A stretch of 25,601 bases of DNA from an uncultured Clostridium sp. (GTDB lineage: Bacteria > Bacillota > Clostridia > Clostridiales > Clostridiaceae), in contig CALBDU010000044.1 in assembly GCA_937927335.1 (NCBI GenBank), positions 1 to 25,601 on the forward strand, given 5' to 3'. Numbering within the stretch: position 1 is the stretch's first letter; the number at the start of each line of letters is the position of its first letter. The notes beneath the pieces are model-generated. The model saw only the letters and a program-made list of their open reading frames with translations, made no database searches and had not been told where the DNA came from. Below, piece by piece: positions 6,756 to 13,579 of this stretch. Both the position numbers and the translations under genes were made by a program.

Positions 6756-7991
6756 ATGAATGCTGAGATAATATCGGTGGGAACTGAACTGCTTTTAGGG
6801 GATATTGTAAATACCAATGCACAATTTCTGGCAAGGAGGCTGGCAGATTTCGGCATACCGGTATTTCACCAGTCAGTAGTTGGGGATAATGCAGAAAGAC
6901 TTAAAAAGGAATTCTCTGAAGCTTTTATAAGGTGTGATCTGGTGATTACCACAGGAGGCCTGGGGCCTACCTCAGATGATATTACAAAGGAAACTGGAGC
7001 AGAATTTTTTAATAAAGCAATGGTATTAGACAAACAATCCATGGAAACCCTTGAAAATATATTTAAAAAGCAAAATAGGCCCTTAACTGAAAGTAACAGG
7101 AAACAGGCTTATTTCCCGGAAGGAGCAGTGATACTTCCTAATGACCATGGTACCGCACCTGGCTGTATCATTAGTGAAAAAGGGAAAATCCTTATTGTGC
7201 TTCCAGGACCTCCTGCTGAAGTACATCCAATGTTTGAAAACTATGTGGTTCCTTATATAATAAATCTTTCAGACAATGTGATAGTTTCCAAAGTGCTGAG
7301 AGTTTCAGGTCTAGGAGAAAGTCTTATGGCTGAAAAGGTACAGGATATAATTGATACAGGTATAAATCCTACCGTGGAACCCTATGCAAAAAAAGGAGAA
7401 TCAACCTTGAGAATAACTGCAAAGGGTAATTCTGAGGAAGAATGTACGAACCTCATACTGCCTGTGGAAGAAAAAATCCGGGAACGGCTTGGCATTAATA
7501 TTTACGGCATAGGTGAAACCTCCCTGGCGGAGGTAATCGGAAACCTGCTCCTAGAAAAAAATATTACAATATCCACAGCTGAATCCTGTACCGGCGGATT
7601 AATAGCTGCCACTCTGATAAACCATCCCGGTATTTCCAAGGTTTTTATGGAGGGTGCAGTGACTTATAGCAATGACGCAAAAATAAAGAGACTTGGGGTA
7701 AAACCGGAAACTCTTGGTGAACATGGTGCGGTGAGCGCCGAAACTGCCTGTGAGATGGCTGAAGGTATAGCCAAAACCGCAGGTACAGCAATTGGTATCT
7801 CCACCACTGGAATAGCCGGACCGGATGGAGGCACTCTGGATAAGCCTGTTGGCCTTGTATATATTGGATTATATATCAATGGCAAAGTATCTCACAAAAA
7901 GGTTAATTTCGCAGGCACCAGGGAAATGATTCGAACAAGAGCGGTAGTTGCCGCCTTGGATTTCTTAAGAAGAGAATTATTAAATATATAA
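6756..7991 (+). CDS. cinA: CinA family protein: MoCF-like domain plus nicotinamide-nucleotide amidase (PncC) domain
   Basis: A 411-residue full-length two-domain CinA. The N-terminal half is the molybdopterin-binding-like (COG1058) domain with GTELLLGDIVNTNAQFLARR, TTGGLGPTSDDITKE and LPGPPAEVHPMF; homologues hydrolyse ADP-ribose and related dinucleotides. The C-terminal part from about residue 255 is the PncC domain, STAESCTGGLIAATL, EGAVTYSNDAK, GAVSAETACEMA and TGIAGPDGGT, which deamidates NMN to nicotinate mononucleotide for NAD salvage. The name comes from competence-induced genes, where cinA often precedes recA; here recA does not follow and the gene stands alone. ATG start with GGAGG upstream. 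It ends at a strong terminator that also faces the opposing operon. Confidence 0.95.
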   Translation: MNAEIISVGTELLLGDIVNTNAQFLARRLADFGIPVFHQSVVGDNAERLKKEFSEAFIRCDLVITTGGLGPTSDDITKETGAEFFNKAMVLDKQSMETLENIFKKQNRPLTESNRKQAYFPEGAVILPNDHGTAPGCIISEKGKILIVLPGPPAEVHPMFENYVVPYIINLSDNVIVSKVLRVSGLGESLMAEKVQDIIDTGINPTVEPYAKKGESTLRITAKGNSEEECTNLILPVEEKIRERLGINIYGIGETSLAEVIGNLLLEKNITISTAESCTGGLIAATLINHPGISKVFMEGAVTYSNDAKIKRLGVKPETLGEHGAVSAETACEMAEGIAKTAGTAIGISTTGIAGPDGGTLDKPVGLVYIGLYINGKVSHKKVNFAGTREMIRTRAVVAALDFLRRELLNI

Positions 7992-8020
7992 AAAAATTGG
8001 GCATAAGCCCAATTTTTTTA
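7991..8020. terminator. Bidirectional terminator between cinA and the selenoprotein gene
   Basis: AAAAAATTGGGC (7991-8002) pairs perfectly with GCCCAATTTTTT (8007-8018) around the loop ATAA. It has T-runs on both strands. It ends cinA on the plus strand and the cysE-to-selenoprotein transcript on the minus strand, touching the selenoprotein stop codon (8020-8018). Confidence 0.92.
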
Positions 8021-8320
8021 TATTCTTACCCCTATAACCCCAAAGGATGGTTTTGTAAATGGCAGCTGTTTTCTCTGAATTATCCGTATATCCTCGTCCA
8101 TTTTTAATTCCCTGGATATAAACACCTTTACTCCTTCAGTTTGGAGCTCAAGAAACAGTTCTTTATCAATTTCCCCTTCGAATACTACCTTGGTTTTGAG
8201 ACTCGAAGCCTGAGTCGTTGTGCCATTTCAGCATTCAAGGTTTACAGGAACAGCTTTTACTACAAAGGACAGTCCCCTGCCCTTTGCATATTTAAATGCT
8301 TTTTCATCTATTGTTAGCAC
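8018..8320 (-). CDS. Small selenoprotein with a Cys-Sec (CU) motif, UGA read as selenocysteine
   Basis: Reading through one in-frame TGA (8230-8228) gives a single uninterrupted 100-residue frame. It starts at the GTG at 8320, which overlaps the malic enzyme stop, and ends at the TAA at 8020-8018. The TGA is codon 31 and follows a Cys codon (VNLEC-U-NGTTT), so the product carries a redox-type Cys-Sec pair. Both halves read as protein: residues 1-30 are LTIDEKAFKYAKGRGLSFVV and onward, and residues 32-100 include KTKVVFEGEIDKELF, GVKVFISRELKMDEDI and the ending GVIGVRI. A SECIS-like hairpin follows the TGA at the right distance. I recall a clostridial/Moorella small-protein family described as a 'CC/Se motif (seleno)protein', with weak likeness to HesB/IscA folds, and think this is a member, but could not check. 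Function is unknown. The alternative is a pseudogene with one nonsense mutation. Confidence 0.8.
8200..8216 (-). promoter_or_regulatory. Bacterial SECIS-like hairpin
   Basis: On the minus strand GACTC (8216-8212) pairs with GAGTC (8204-8200) around the loop AGGCTTC. The stem starts 11 bases after the TGA codon. That spacing and a GG-containing loop resemble the E. coli fdhF SECIS upper stem-loop (loop AGGTCT), which SelB binds to decode UGA. Confidence 0.65.
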
Positions 8321-9489
8321 TTTCTGGCAACCCCCATTTCAATTGCTATCCTCTTCACTTCTTCTGCAACTGAACTGCATACCTTTTTATTAAATACATC
8401 AGGTATAATGTAATCTTCCTTTAATTCTTCGTCAGAAATCAGATTAGCTACCCCTCTGGCAGCAGCAAGCTTCATTTCATCGTTGATGACCTTTGCCCTA
8501 ACCTCCAGTGCTCCTTTAAAGATTCCCGGGAATATAAGAACATTATTTATCTGGTTTGGAAAATCAGATCTTCCTGTAGCAATTACCCTTGCTCCTGCTT
8601 CCTTTGCAAGATCCGGCATTATTTCAGGAACAGGATTGGCCATGGCAAATATTATGCTGTCCTTATTCATTTTTGCTACCATATCTTTAGTAAGAACCCC
8701 TGCTGCAGATACTCCTATGAATACATCTTTTCCTTCAATGATAGTATCCAGGGTTCCTGCCTTCTTTTCTTTGTTTGTTAGCTTAGCAATTTCTTTTTGC
8801 GCTTCGTTTAGAATACTGTCTCCTTCAACCAATGCACCGTGTCTGTCACACATAGTAATATCACCAGCCCCAGCCTTGAGCAAAAGTCTGCATATGGCTG
8901 TTCCGGCAGAACCTGCGCCGTTTATAACAATTTTTGCTGTATTAAGGCTTTTTCCTAATAGCTTTAACGCATTATATAATCCTGCCAGTACTACAATGGC
9001 TGTTCCATGCTGGTCGTCATGAAATACCGGAATATCCAGTTCCCTTTTTAATGTTTCTTCTATATAAAAGCATTCGGGAGCTTTTATATCTTCAAGGTTA
9101 ATCCCTCCAAAAACAGGTGATATTAATTTCACTGTCTTTATTAACTCATCAGGATCTTTGCTGTCAATGCATATGGGAAAAGCATCTATACCGCTGAATT
9201 CCTTAAAAAGCAGAGCCTTTCCTTCCATTACAGGCAGTCCTGCATCTGCACCTATATCACCAAGGCCCAGCACTGCTGTGCCATTTGTTACTATAGCCAC
9301 AGTATTGCCCTTAATAGTGTAATCATAAATTTTATTGCTGTCTTTAGCTATTTCAAGACATGGAGCCGCAACTCCCGGGGTATAAGCCACAGACAGGTCG
9401 TGTCTTGTATTTACCTTGACTTTGCCTATGACCTCCAGCTTGCCCTTATGGTCCTTATGCATCTTTAGTGCTTCTTCGTTTAAATTCAT
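8314..9489 (-). CDS. NAD(P)-dependent malic enzyme (oxaloacetate-decarboxylating malate dehydrogenase)
   Basis: Converts malate to pyruvate and CO2 with reduction of NAD(P)+; cytoplasmic. At 391 residues it is the short bacterial form without a phosphotransacetylase-like tail. Visible features are VAYTPGVAAPCLEIA with the catalytic Tyr, GLGDIGADAGLPVMEGKALLF, the divalent-metal site in the FGGINLEDIKAPECF/VFHDDQHGTA region, and the nucleotide-binding INGAGSAGTAICRLL. The dinucleotide preference cannot be read safely. The ATG has GGAG upstream, 11 bases after nth. Its stop codon overlaps the GTG start of the downstream selenoprotein, so the latter is probably translationally coupled to it. It is the fifth gene of the run headed by cysE. 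Confidence 0.95.
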   Translation of the reverse strand: MNLNEEALKMHKDHKGKLEVIGKVKVNTRHDLSVAYTPGVAAPCLEIAKDSNKIYDYTIKGNTVAIVTNGTAVLGLGDIGADAGLPVMEGKALLFKEFSGIDAFPICIDSKDPDELIKTVKLISPVFGGINLEDIKAPECFYIEETLKRELDIPVFHDDQHGTAIVVLAGLYNALKLLGKSLNTAKIVINGAGSAGTAICRLLLKAGAGDITMCDRHGALVEGDSILNEAQKEIAKLTNKEKKAGTLDTIIEGKDVFIGVSAAGVLTKDMVAKMNKDSIIFAMANPVPEIMPDLAKEAGARVIATGRSDFPNQINNVLIFPGIFKGALEVRAKVINDEMKLAAARGVANLISDEELKEDYIIPDVFNKKVCSSVAEEVKRIAIEMGVARKC

Positions 9490-9500
9490 ACAAACAACTC

Positions 9501-10133
9501 CTATACTCTATTTATCTCTTTGTAATATTGGCAAACCCCGGCAATAGGGCACTGCTGACACTTTGGATTTCTTGCTGTGCACAGGGTTCTTCCATGTTTA
9601 ATAAGCAAATGGTGGCTTAAGCTCCATAAATCCCGAGGTATGTTTTTCATTAATCCCTTTTCTACCTCCTCAGGTGTTTTTCCTTTTGCTATACCGATTC
9701 TGTTGGATACTCTGAAAACATGTGTATCTACAGCAATAGCAGGAACATTAAAAGCATTGGATAATACCACATTTGCAGTTTTCCGGCCTACTCCGGGAAG
9801 CTTCAGCAGTTCCTCCATATTGCTGGGTACCCTCCCACCAAATTGCTTTATCAGCATATCTGATGCCGCTAAAATGTTTTTGCTTTTATTTTTATAAAGT
9901 CCGCAGCTTTTTATTTTTTCCCCCAGTTCTTCTTCTGTAAGCATTACCATAGCCTCTGGAGTATTATATTTTTTGAAAAGTTCACCGGTAATAATATTTA
10001 CCCTGACATCTGTACATTGTGCAGATAAAATAGTTGCTATGAGAAGTTCATAAGACGAGCCAAAATTCAAGGCGCATTTTACATCTGGATAGGTTTTTAT
10101 CAGCTCTGATATAATACTTTTAACATTTTTCAC
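9501..10133 (-). CDS. nth: Endonuclease III (DNA glycosylase/AP lyase)
   Basis: A base-excision repair enzyme that removes oxidised pyrimidines and cuts the abasic site. Its 210 residues match the family. The helix-hairpin-helix LPGVGRKTANVVL carries the catalytic Lys118, and VDTHVFRVSNR carries the catalytic Asp136. Four cysteines at 185, 192, 195 and 201 (C-x6-C-x2-C-x5-C) hold the [4Fe-4S] cluster. The start is GTG at 10133, which abuts the stop codon of the acyltransferase gene, so translation is likely coupled. It is part of the cysE-to-selenoprotein transcript. Confidence 0.97.
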   Translation of the reverse strand: MKNVKSIISELIKTYPDVKCALNFGSSYELLIATILSAQCTDVRVNIITGELFKKYNTPEAMVMLTEEELGEKIKSCGLYKNKSKNILAASDMLIKQFGGRVPSNMEELLKLPGVGRKTANVVLSNAFNVPAIAVDTHVFRVSNRIGIAKGKTPEEVEKGLMKNIPRDLWSLSHHLLIKHGRTLCTARNPKCQQCPIAGVCQYYKEINRV

Positions 10134-10832
10134 CTAACTATACACTCCTCTGTATTCTTCAGGCAAAAGTGCCGCTATGCCCTTCATATAAGAATTTGTA
10201 GCCCTTTCCTCAAAATCCTTCCTGTCTTCATTCCTGGTCTTAGGCTCTATTTCAACCGGCTTCCCTATGTTAACATTAACTTCTGCATGGTGGAAGCTTT
10301 CCCTTGCCATATCACTGTCATTTATAGGAAGAAGCTTTTCACTTCCCCATAAGCCTACGGGAACTACATTTGCTTTTGAAAGCCTCTGGATGAGCACAAT
10401 ACCTTTTTTTGCTTCGTTCATTTTTCCTGTTCTGCTTCTGGTGCCTTCCGGAAAAATCAACATATTATTTCCAGACTTAAGGCAATTTACAATATTTGAA
10501 ATAGCCTCCTTATCTGCAGCATTAGGCTTTATGTTAACGGTTTTGGTTATTTCCATACCAAGGTTTGTAAGGGGATTATCATTTAATTTTACCCCCGCCA
10601 CGAAGGTAAGCTTTTGTTCCTTAAAAACTTTATTTAAAATTAAAGCGTCAGAATTGCTTAAATGATTGCAAATAAAAATAATTGGTTCCTCAACATTTTT
10701 TATATTTTCCATACCCTGTACTTTTATGTCAGCATATTTTTCAATATACCCATATAGTATTTTATTGGCTAAAAAACGTATAAGCCCCCTAGGAAGATAT
10801 CCTATTAACTTAGACATAGCTGGAGATATCAT
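10134..10832 (-). CDS. plsC: Lysophospholipid/1-acyl-glycerol-3-phosphate acyltransferase (PlsC family)
   Basis: Transfers an acyl group to lysophosphatidic acid in phospholipid synthesis, at the inner face of the membrane. The catalytic NHLSNSD block (His57, Asp62; H-x4-D) and FPEGTRSR (127-134), which contacts the phosphate, are both present. Length of 232 residues is normal. I chose the ATG at 10832 because AAAGGTGG lies 9 bases upstream; an in-frame TTG seven codons earlier sits before that site. The N-terminal stretch to residue 35 is amphipathic/hydrophobic and fits membrane association. Other PlsC-like genes may exist elsewhere, so the exact acyl acceptor is open. Confidence 0.92.
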   Translation of the reverse strand: MISPAMSKLIGYLPRGLIRFLANKILYGYIEKYADIKVQGMENIKNVEEPIIFICNHLSNSDALILNKVFKEQKLTFVAGVKLNDNPLTNLGMEITKTVNIKPNAADKEAISNIVNCLKSGNNMLIFPEGTRSRTGKMNEAKKGIVLIQRLSKANVVPVGLWGSEKLLPINDSDMARESFHHAEVNVNIGKPVEIEPKTRNEDRKDFEERATNSYMKGIAALLPEEYRGVYS

Positions 10833-10872
10833 TAACAAAGTCCACCTTTCCAAAGCATTATTTCTATATAAA

Positions 10873-11853
10873 TTATAATTTGAAAATCCTTAAAAGTCTA
10901 TTATAAATATCCTGAAGTCTTGGTGAAGCAAATTTTAAATTCCTCAAGGGTTCCATATTTTCGCCAGCTGAATAAAACAAATTGATCAGAGCATTTCTTT
11001 GAAGTATGCTTTTGCCACGCCAGCCTGCAGAAGTTTTCCTGTACTTTTCATCAAAGGTCTTATTGTTCAATGAAATCAGTTCCATTATATCCGGATGCTC
11101 CATGAAGCTTAAGGGTGCAAAATCACTGACAGGGGATTCTTTTACTCTATGATTATATGGACAAACCTCTTGGCAGGTATCACAACCAAACAATCTTCCA
11201 TTAAGAAGACTAAACCATTGCTCATCAATGTCCTTTTTCTGAGTAATAAAGGAAAGACATAAATTGGGGTTATTCGAAACAAGTGAGCCTGAGGGACAGG
11301 CGTCAGCACATAATTTGCAGTTTCCACAGCCAGCCTGCATAGGCTTATCCTCTTCTATCTCCAGGTCAGTAATTATCTCCCCAAGAAATACATAAGACCC
11401 GTATTCCTTTGTAATCAAAGTGTTGTTCTTTCCTATAAAGCCTATACCGCTTAAGTATGCGATATACCTTTCAGGAAGGGAGTTATTGTCTGCAAAATAA
11501 AGTGCCTTCCCACCCAAGGTTTCAATGTGACTGCATATTTTTTCAAAATATGCTGACAATACCACATGATAATCCTTGCCTAAAGTATATTTTGAGAAGT
11601 GTATTTTTTGTTTGGAATTTTGTCCATGAAAATAGGGAAAAGCGATAGAAATTATCGTTTTCCCGTCCTTCATATAATTAAATGGATTTATTCTTTTTTC
11701 AATATCCTGTTCCTCAAATTCATTTTCAATTCCTCTTGCTTTTCTTTGAAAAAAAACGGACTGTAGCTCGGTGAATAACCGGCATCCTGTAAAGCCTACC
11801 AGTTCAAGCCCCAGAGATTTGCAAAACTCCTTTATTGACTCCTTACAGTCCAT
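10873..11853 (-). CDS. queG: Epoxyqueuosine reductase QueG
   Basis: Reduces epoxyqueuosine to queuosine in tRNA, the last step of queuosine synthesis, using cobalamin and two [4Fe-4S] clusters. The C-terminal ferredoxin-like part shows CGNCKLCADACP and CDTCQEVCPYNHR, giving two cluster sites. The N-terminal half holds typical YARYV-equivalent features, including IAFPYFHG and a GKNNTLITKEYGSYVFLGEI block that binds the corrinoid side. Length of 326 residues is slightly short of the E. coli protein but normal for Firmicutes. The ATG has GAGGAAGGGG upstream and lies 16 bases after cysE. Other corrinoid/Fe-S reductases of the same family are possible but less likely given length and motif order. 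Confidence 0.9.
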   Translation of the reverse strand: MDCKESIKEFCKSLGLELVGFTGCRLFTELQSVFFQRKARGIENEFEEQDIEKRINPFNYMKDGKTIISIAFPYFHGQNSKQKIHFSKYTLGKDYHVVLSAYFEKICSHIETLGGKALYFADNNSLPERYIAYLSGIGFIGKNNTLITKEYGSYVFLGEIITDLEIEEDKPMQAGCGNCKLCADACPSGSLVSNNPNLCLSFITQKKDIDEQWFSLLNGRLFGCDTCQEVCPYNHRVKESPVSDFAPLSFMEHPDIMELISLNNKTFDEKYRKTSAGWRGKSILQRNALINLFYSAGENMEPLRNLKFASPRLQDIYNRLLRIFKL

Positions 11854-11869
11854 TATAATTACCCCTTCC

Positions 11870-12448
11870 TCAAATTACCATTTCATTATATAAATAATGA
11901 ACATTTTTATATTCCACTATAGGTAAACTCTTCTTTCTAATTACTTTGGCAGGTATACCCACGGCAGTTGAGTTTGCTGGCACATCCCTTAGCACAACAG
12001 CATTTGATCCTATTTTAGAATTATCACCTATAGTGATATTTCCTAACACCTTAACTCCACTTCCTATTATAACATTGTTGCCTACTGTTGGGTGCCTTTT
12101 TCCACTATTATCTTTTCCCGTTGCTCCCAAGGTAGCACCATGGTACATGAGAACATGGTCTCCAACCACAGCTGTCTCACCAATTACTACTCCCATTCCG
12201 TGGTCAATGAAGAGTCCCTTTCCAATGGTAGCCCCAGGATGAATTTCAATACCTGTAAATGCTCTGGATAGCTGCGATATCAGACGTGCAAGAAAAAACC
12301 ACCTTTTTTTGTATAATTTGTTGGATATTCTATAAGCAATTATTGCATGAACAGAAGGATACAAAATAAGATCAATTTTTTTTCTTGCAGCAGGGTCATT
12401 CTTCATAATGTTTTCCAAATCATACATAAGACTTTTTACAAATTTCAT
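11870..12448 (-). CDS. cysE: Serine O-acetyltransferase
   Basis: Makes O-acetylserine from serine and acetyl-CoA, the carbon skeleton for cysteine. This is the short EpsC/CysE form (192 residues). An N-terminal helical segment is followed by the left-handed beta-helix of hexapeptide repeats: IHPGATIGKGLFIDHGMGVV, ETAVVGDHVLMYHGATLGAT, VIIGSGVKVLGNITIG and the closing VPANSTAVGIPAKVI. The catalytic His lies in IDHGMG, with a second in YHGATLG. The ATG follows AAGGAGGAAG. It is the first gene after a cysteine-type T-box, so its expression should rise when tRNA-Cys is uncharged. It is followed by queG, plsC, nth, malic enzyme and the selenoprotein, closely spaced on the same strand. Confidence 0.95.
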   Translation of the reverse strand: MKFVKSLMYDLENIMKNDPAARKKIDLILYPSVHAIIAYRISNKLYKKRWFFLARLISQLSRAFTGIEIHPGATIGKGLFIDHGMGVVIGETAVVGDHVLMYHGATLGATGKDNSGKRHPTVGNNVIIGSGVKVLGNITIGDNSKIGSNAVVLRDVPANSTAVGIPAKVIRKKSLPIVEYKNVHYLYNEMVI

Positions 12449-12477
12449 TTTTCTTCCTCCTTAAATTAAATTACTCA

Positions 12478-12513
12478 AAAAAAATAACTCCATCTCATTT
12501 AAGAGACGAAGTT
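12478..12513 (-). terminator. T-box-controlled terminator before cysE
   Basis: On the minus strand AACTTCGTCTC (12513-12503) pairs along its length, with two G-U pairs, with GAGATGGAGTT (12496-12486). ATTTTTTTTGAG follows. It competes with the T-box antiterminator. Confidence 0.9.
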
Positions 12514-12745
12514 ACACTCCGCGGTTCCACTCCAATTAGGCATAAGCCTCAGCTTATTCGAACACAATTATGTTCTATCACTGTAACGGGTGAATCCGAT
12601 GCAGCCTACTAAATTCGGTGCACAACTCCAAAGGGCACTTCACACAAAATTCATTTAAGAGCCTTACAGCCTGGGGCTCTCTCTCTGAAAATTTCTTTTG
12701 CACTACTTTCCTTTTTCAAAGTATTTCCGAGTAATTCACTATGAA
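12484..12745 (-). ncRNA. T-box leader, probably tRNA-Cys responsive
   Basis: The minus strand carries a full T-box leader. Stem I includes the AGAGAGAG-type bulge region (about 12684-12677) and a long 3' arm. The antiterminator has the T-box core TGGAACCGCGG (12529-12519), and a terminator hairpin lies just before cysE. A TGC triplet at 12637-12635, in the lower 3' side of stem I, is the best specifier candidate and matches cysteine, as expected for cysE. The specifier was chosen by eye and is less certain than the element itself. Confidence 0.95.
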
Positions 12746-12755
12746 TTATAAAACA

Positions 12756-12784
12756 ATAATAATTCATTTCTGTTTCATTGTCAA
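12756..12784 (-). promoter_or_regulatory. Sigma-A promoter of the cysE T-box transcript
   Basis: A perfect -35 TTGACA (12784-12779), a 17-base spacer and -10 TATTAT (12761-12756) lie on the minus strand just upstream of the T-box. It begins only a few bases beyond the 3' end of sleB. Confidence 0.7.
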
Positions 12785-12789
12785 TAAAA

Positions 12790-13488
12790 TTATCTGCAAA
12801 ATCTGTGCTTCCCTATTATTTTTATTAAGGGCCTTGACCATATCCATTTGTTAGTAGATGTTGCTGGATTAAAATAATATACTGCTCCCCCAGAGGGATC
12901 CCATCCGTTTAATGCATCTCTTGCAGCATTAATGGAACTTTGCTGAATTTGAGCGTGAATTTGTCCGTCCACAGTGGCAGTAAATGCACCTGGCTGATAA
13001 ATCACCCCAGGTACTGTGGATGGAAACCTTGGGTCCCTGGTTCTGTTCAAAACAACTGCACCTACTGCTACCTGCCCTTCATAGGGCTCACCTCTTGCCT
13101 CACCGTTTATCAGCCTCGAAAGAAGCACCACATCCTGGTTGGTTGATGTATACTTTCCTGAGGCAGCTACGGTATTAATACCTAATGCCGCCATGGTCCT
13201 GCTTCCTATCACACCATCTATCCTGAGGCCGTTTTTTGCCTGGAACTTCTTTACTGCCTGATAGGTTCTGTAACCATATATCCCGTCTACTGCACCAGTA
13301 TAATATCCCCAGGCCTTCAGCTTGGTCTGAACCTGCCTTATGACCTGCCCTCTTGCGCCATAATAGTAGGATATTGCATTAACCTCATTCAGGTACGGCG
13401 AATATATTGCAGAGGTTATAATAAATGAAATTAAAATTACGCTGAGGTACAATAAATTCCTTTTATAGCTAAATATCCTTCTAAACAT
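12790..13488 (-). CDS. sleB: Spore cortex-lytic enzyme SleB
   Basis: A lytic transglycosylase that degrades spore cortex peptidoglycan during germination. From the ATG at 13488 (AGGAGTGAT upstream) it has 232 residues. An N-terminal signal or anchor (LLYLSVILISFIITSAIY) comes first, then a PG_binding_1 domain (QVQTKLKAWGYYTGAVDGIYG through VIGSRTMAALG), then the Hydrolase_2 domain. The catalytic Glu is in INGEARGEPYEGQVAVGAVVLNR, and the chain ends with AVYYFNPATS and KIIGKHRF, typical of SleB/CwlJ. No ypeB follows. The presence of this gene marks the host as a spore former. The usual sigma-G promoter could not be assigned by eye. Confidence 0.95.
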   Translation of the reverse strand: MFRRIFSYKRNLLYLSVILISFIITSAIYSPYLNEVNAISYYYGARGQVIRQVQTKLKAWGYYTGAVDGIYGYRTYQAVKKFQAKNGLRIDGVIGSRTMAALGINTVAASGKYTSTNQDVVLLSRLINGEARGEPYEGQVAVGAVVLNRTRDPRFPSTVPGVIYQPGAFTATVDGQIHAQIQQSSINAARDALNGWDPSGGAVYYFNPATSTNKWIWSRPLIKIIGKHRFCR

Positions 13489-13579
13489 AATATCACTCCT
13501 GCCTGTAAGTTTTAACATTATTGTAAGTAACATATGTTTAGTTTATACAAAAATAAGAAAATAATACGCTGCATCCATA

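Noticed and set aside
8018..8320. Reading this stretch as a nonsense-mutated pseudogene or plain intergenic DNA
   Set aside because: A TGA directly after a Cys codon, an intact frame on both sides, a correctly spaced SECIS-like hairpin and a likely selenium-using host make selenocysteine more likely, though not proven.
8483..9022. Long plus-strand frame (179 codons) inside malic enzyme
   Set aside because: It lies entirely antisense to a well-matched enzyme gene, has no ribosome binding site and is rich in Ser/Ala/Pro as expected of a mirror frame.
12940..13178. Two overlapping plus-strand frames inside sleB
   Set aside because: Antisense shadows of a conserved gene, without plausible starts or protein-like composition.
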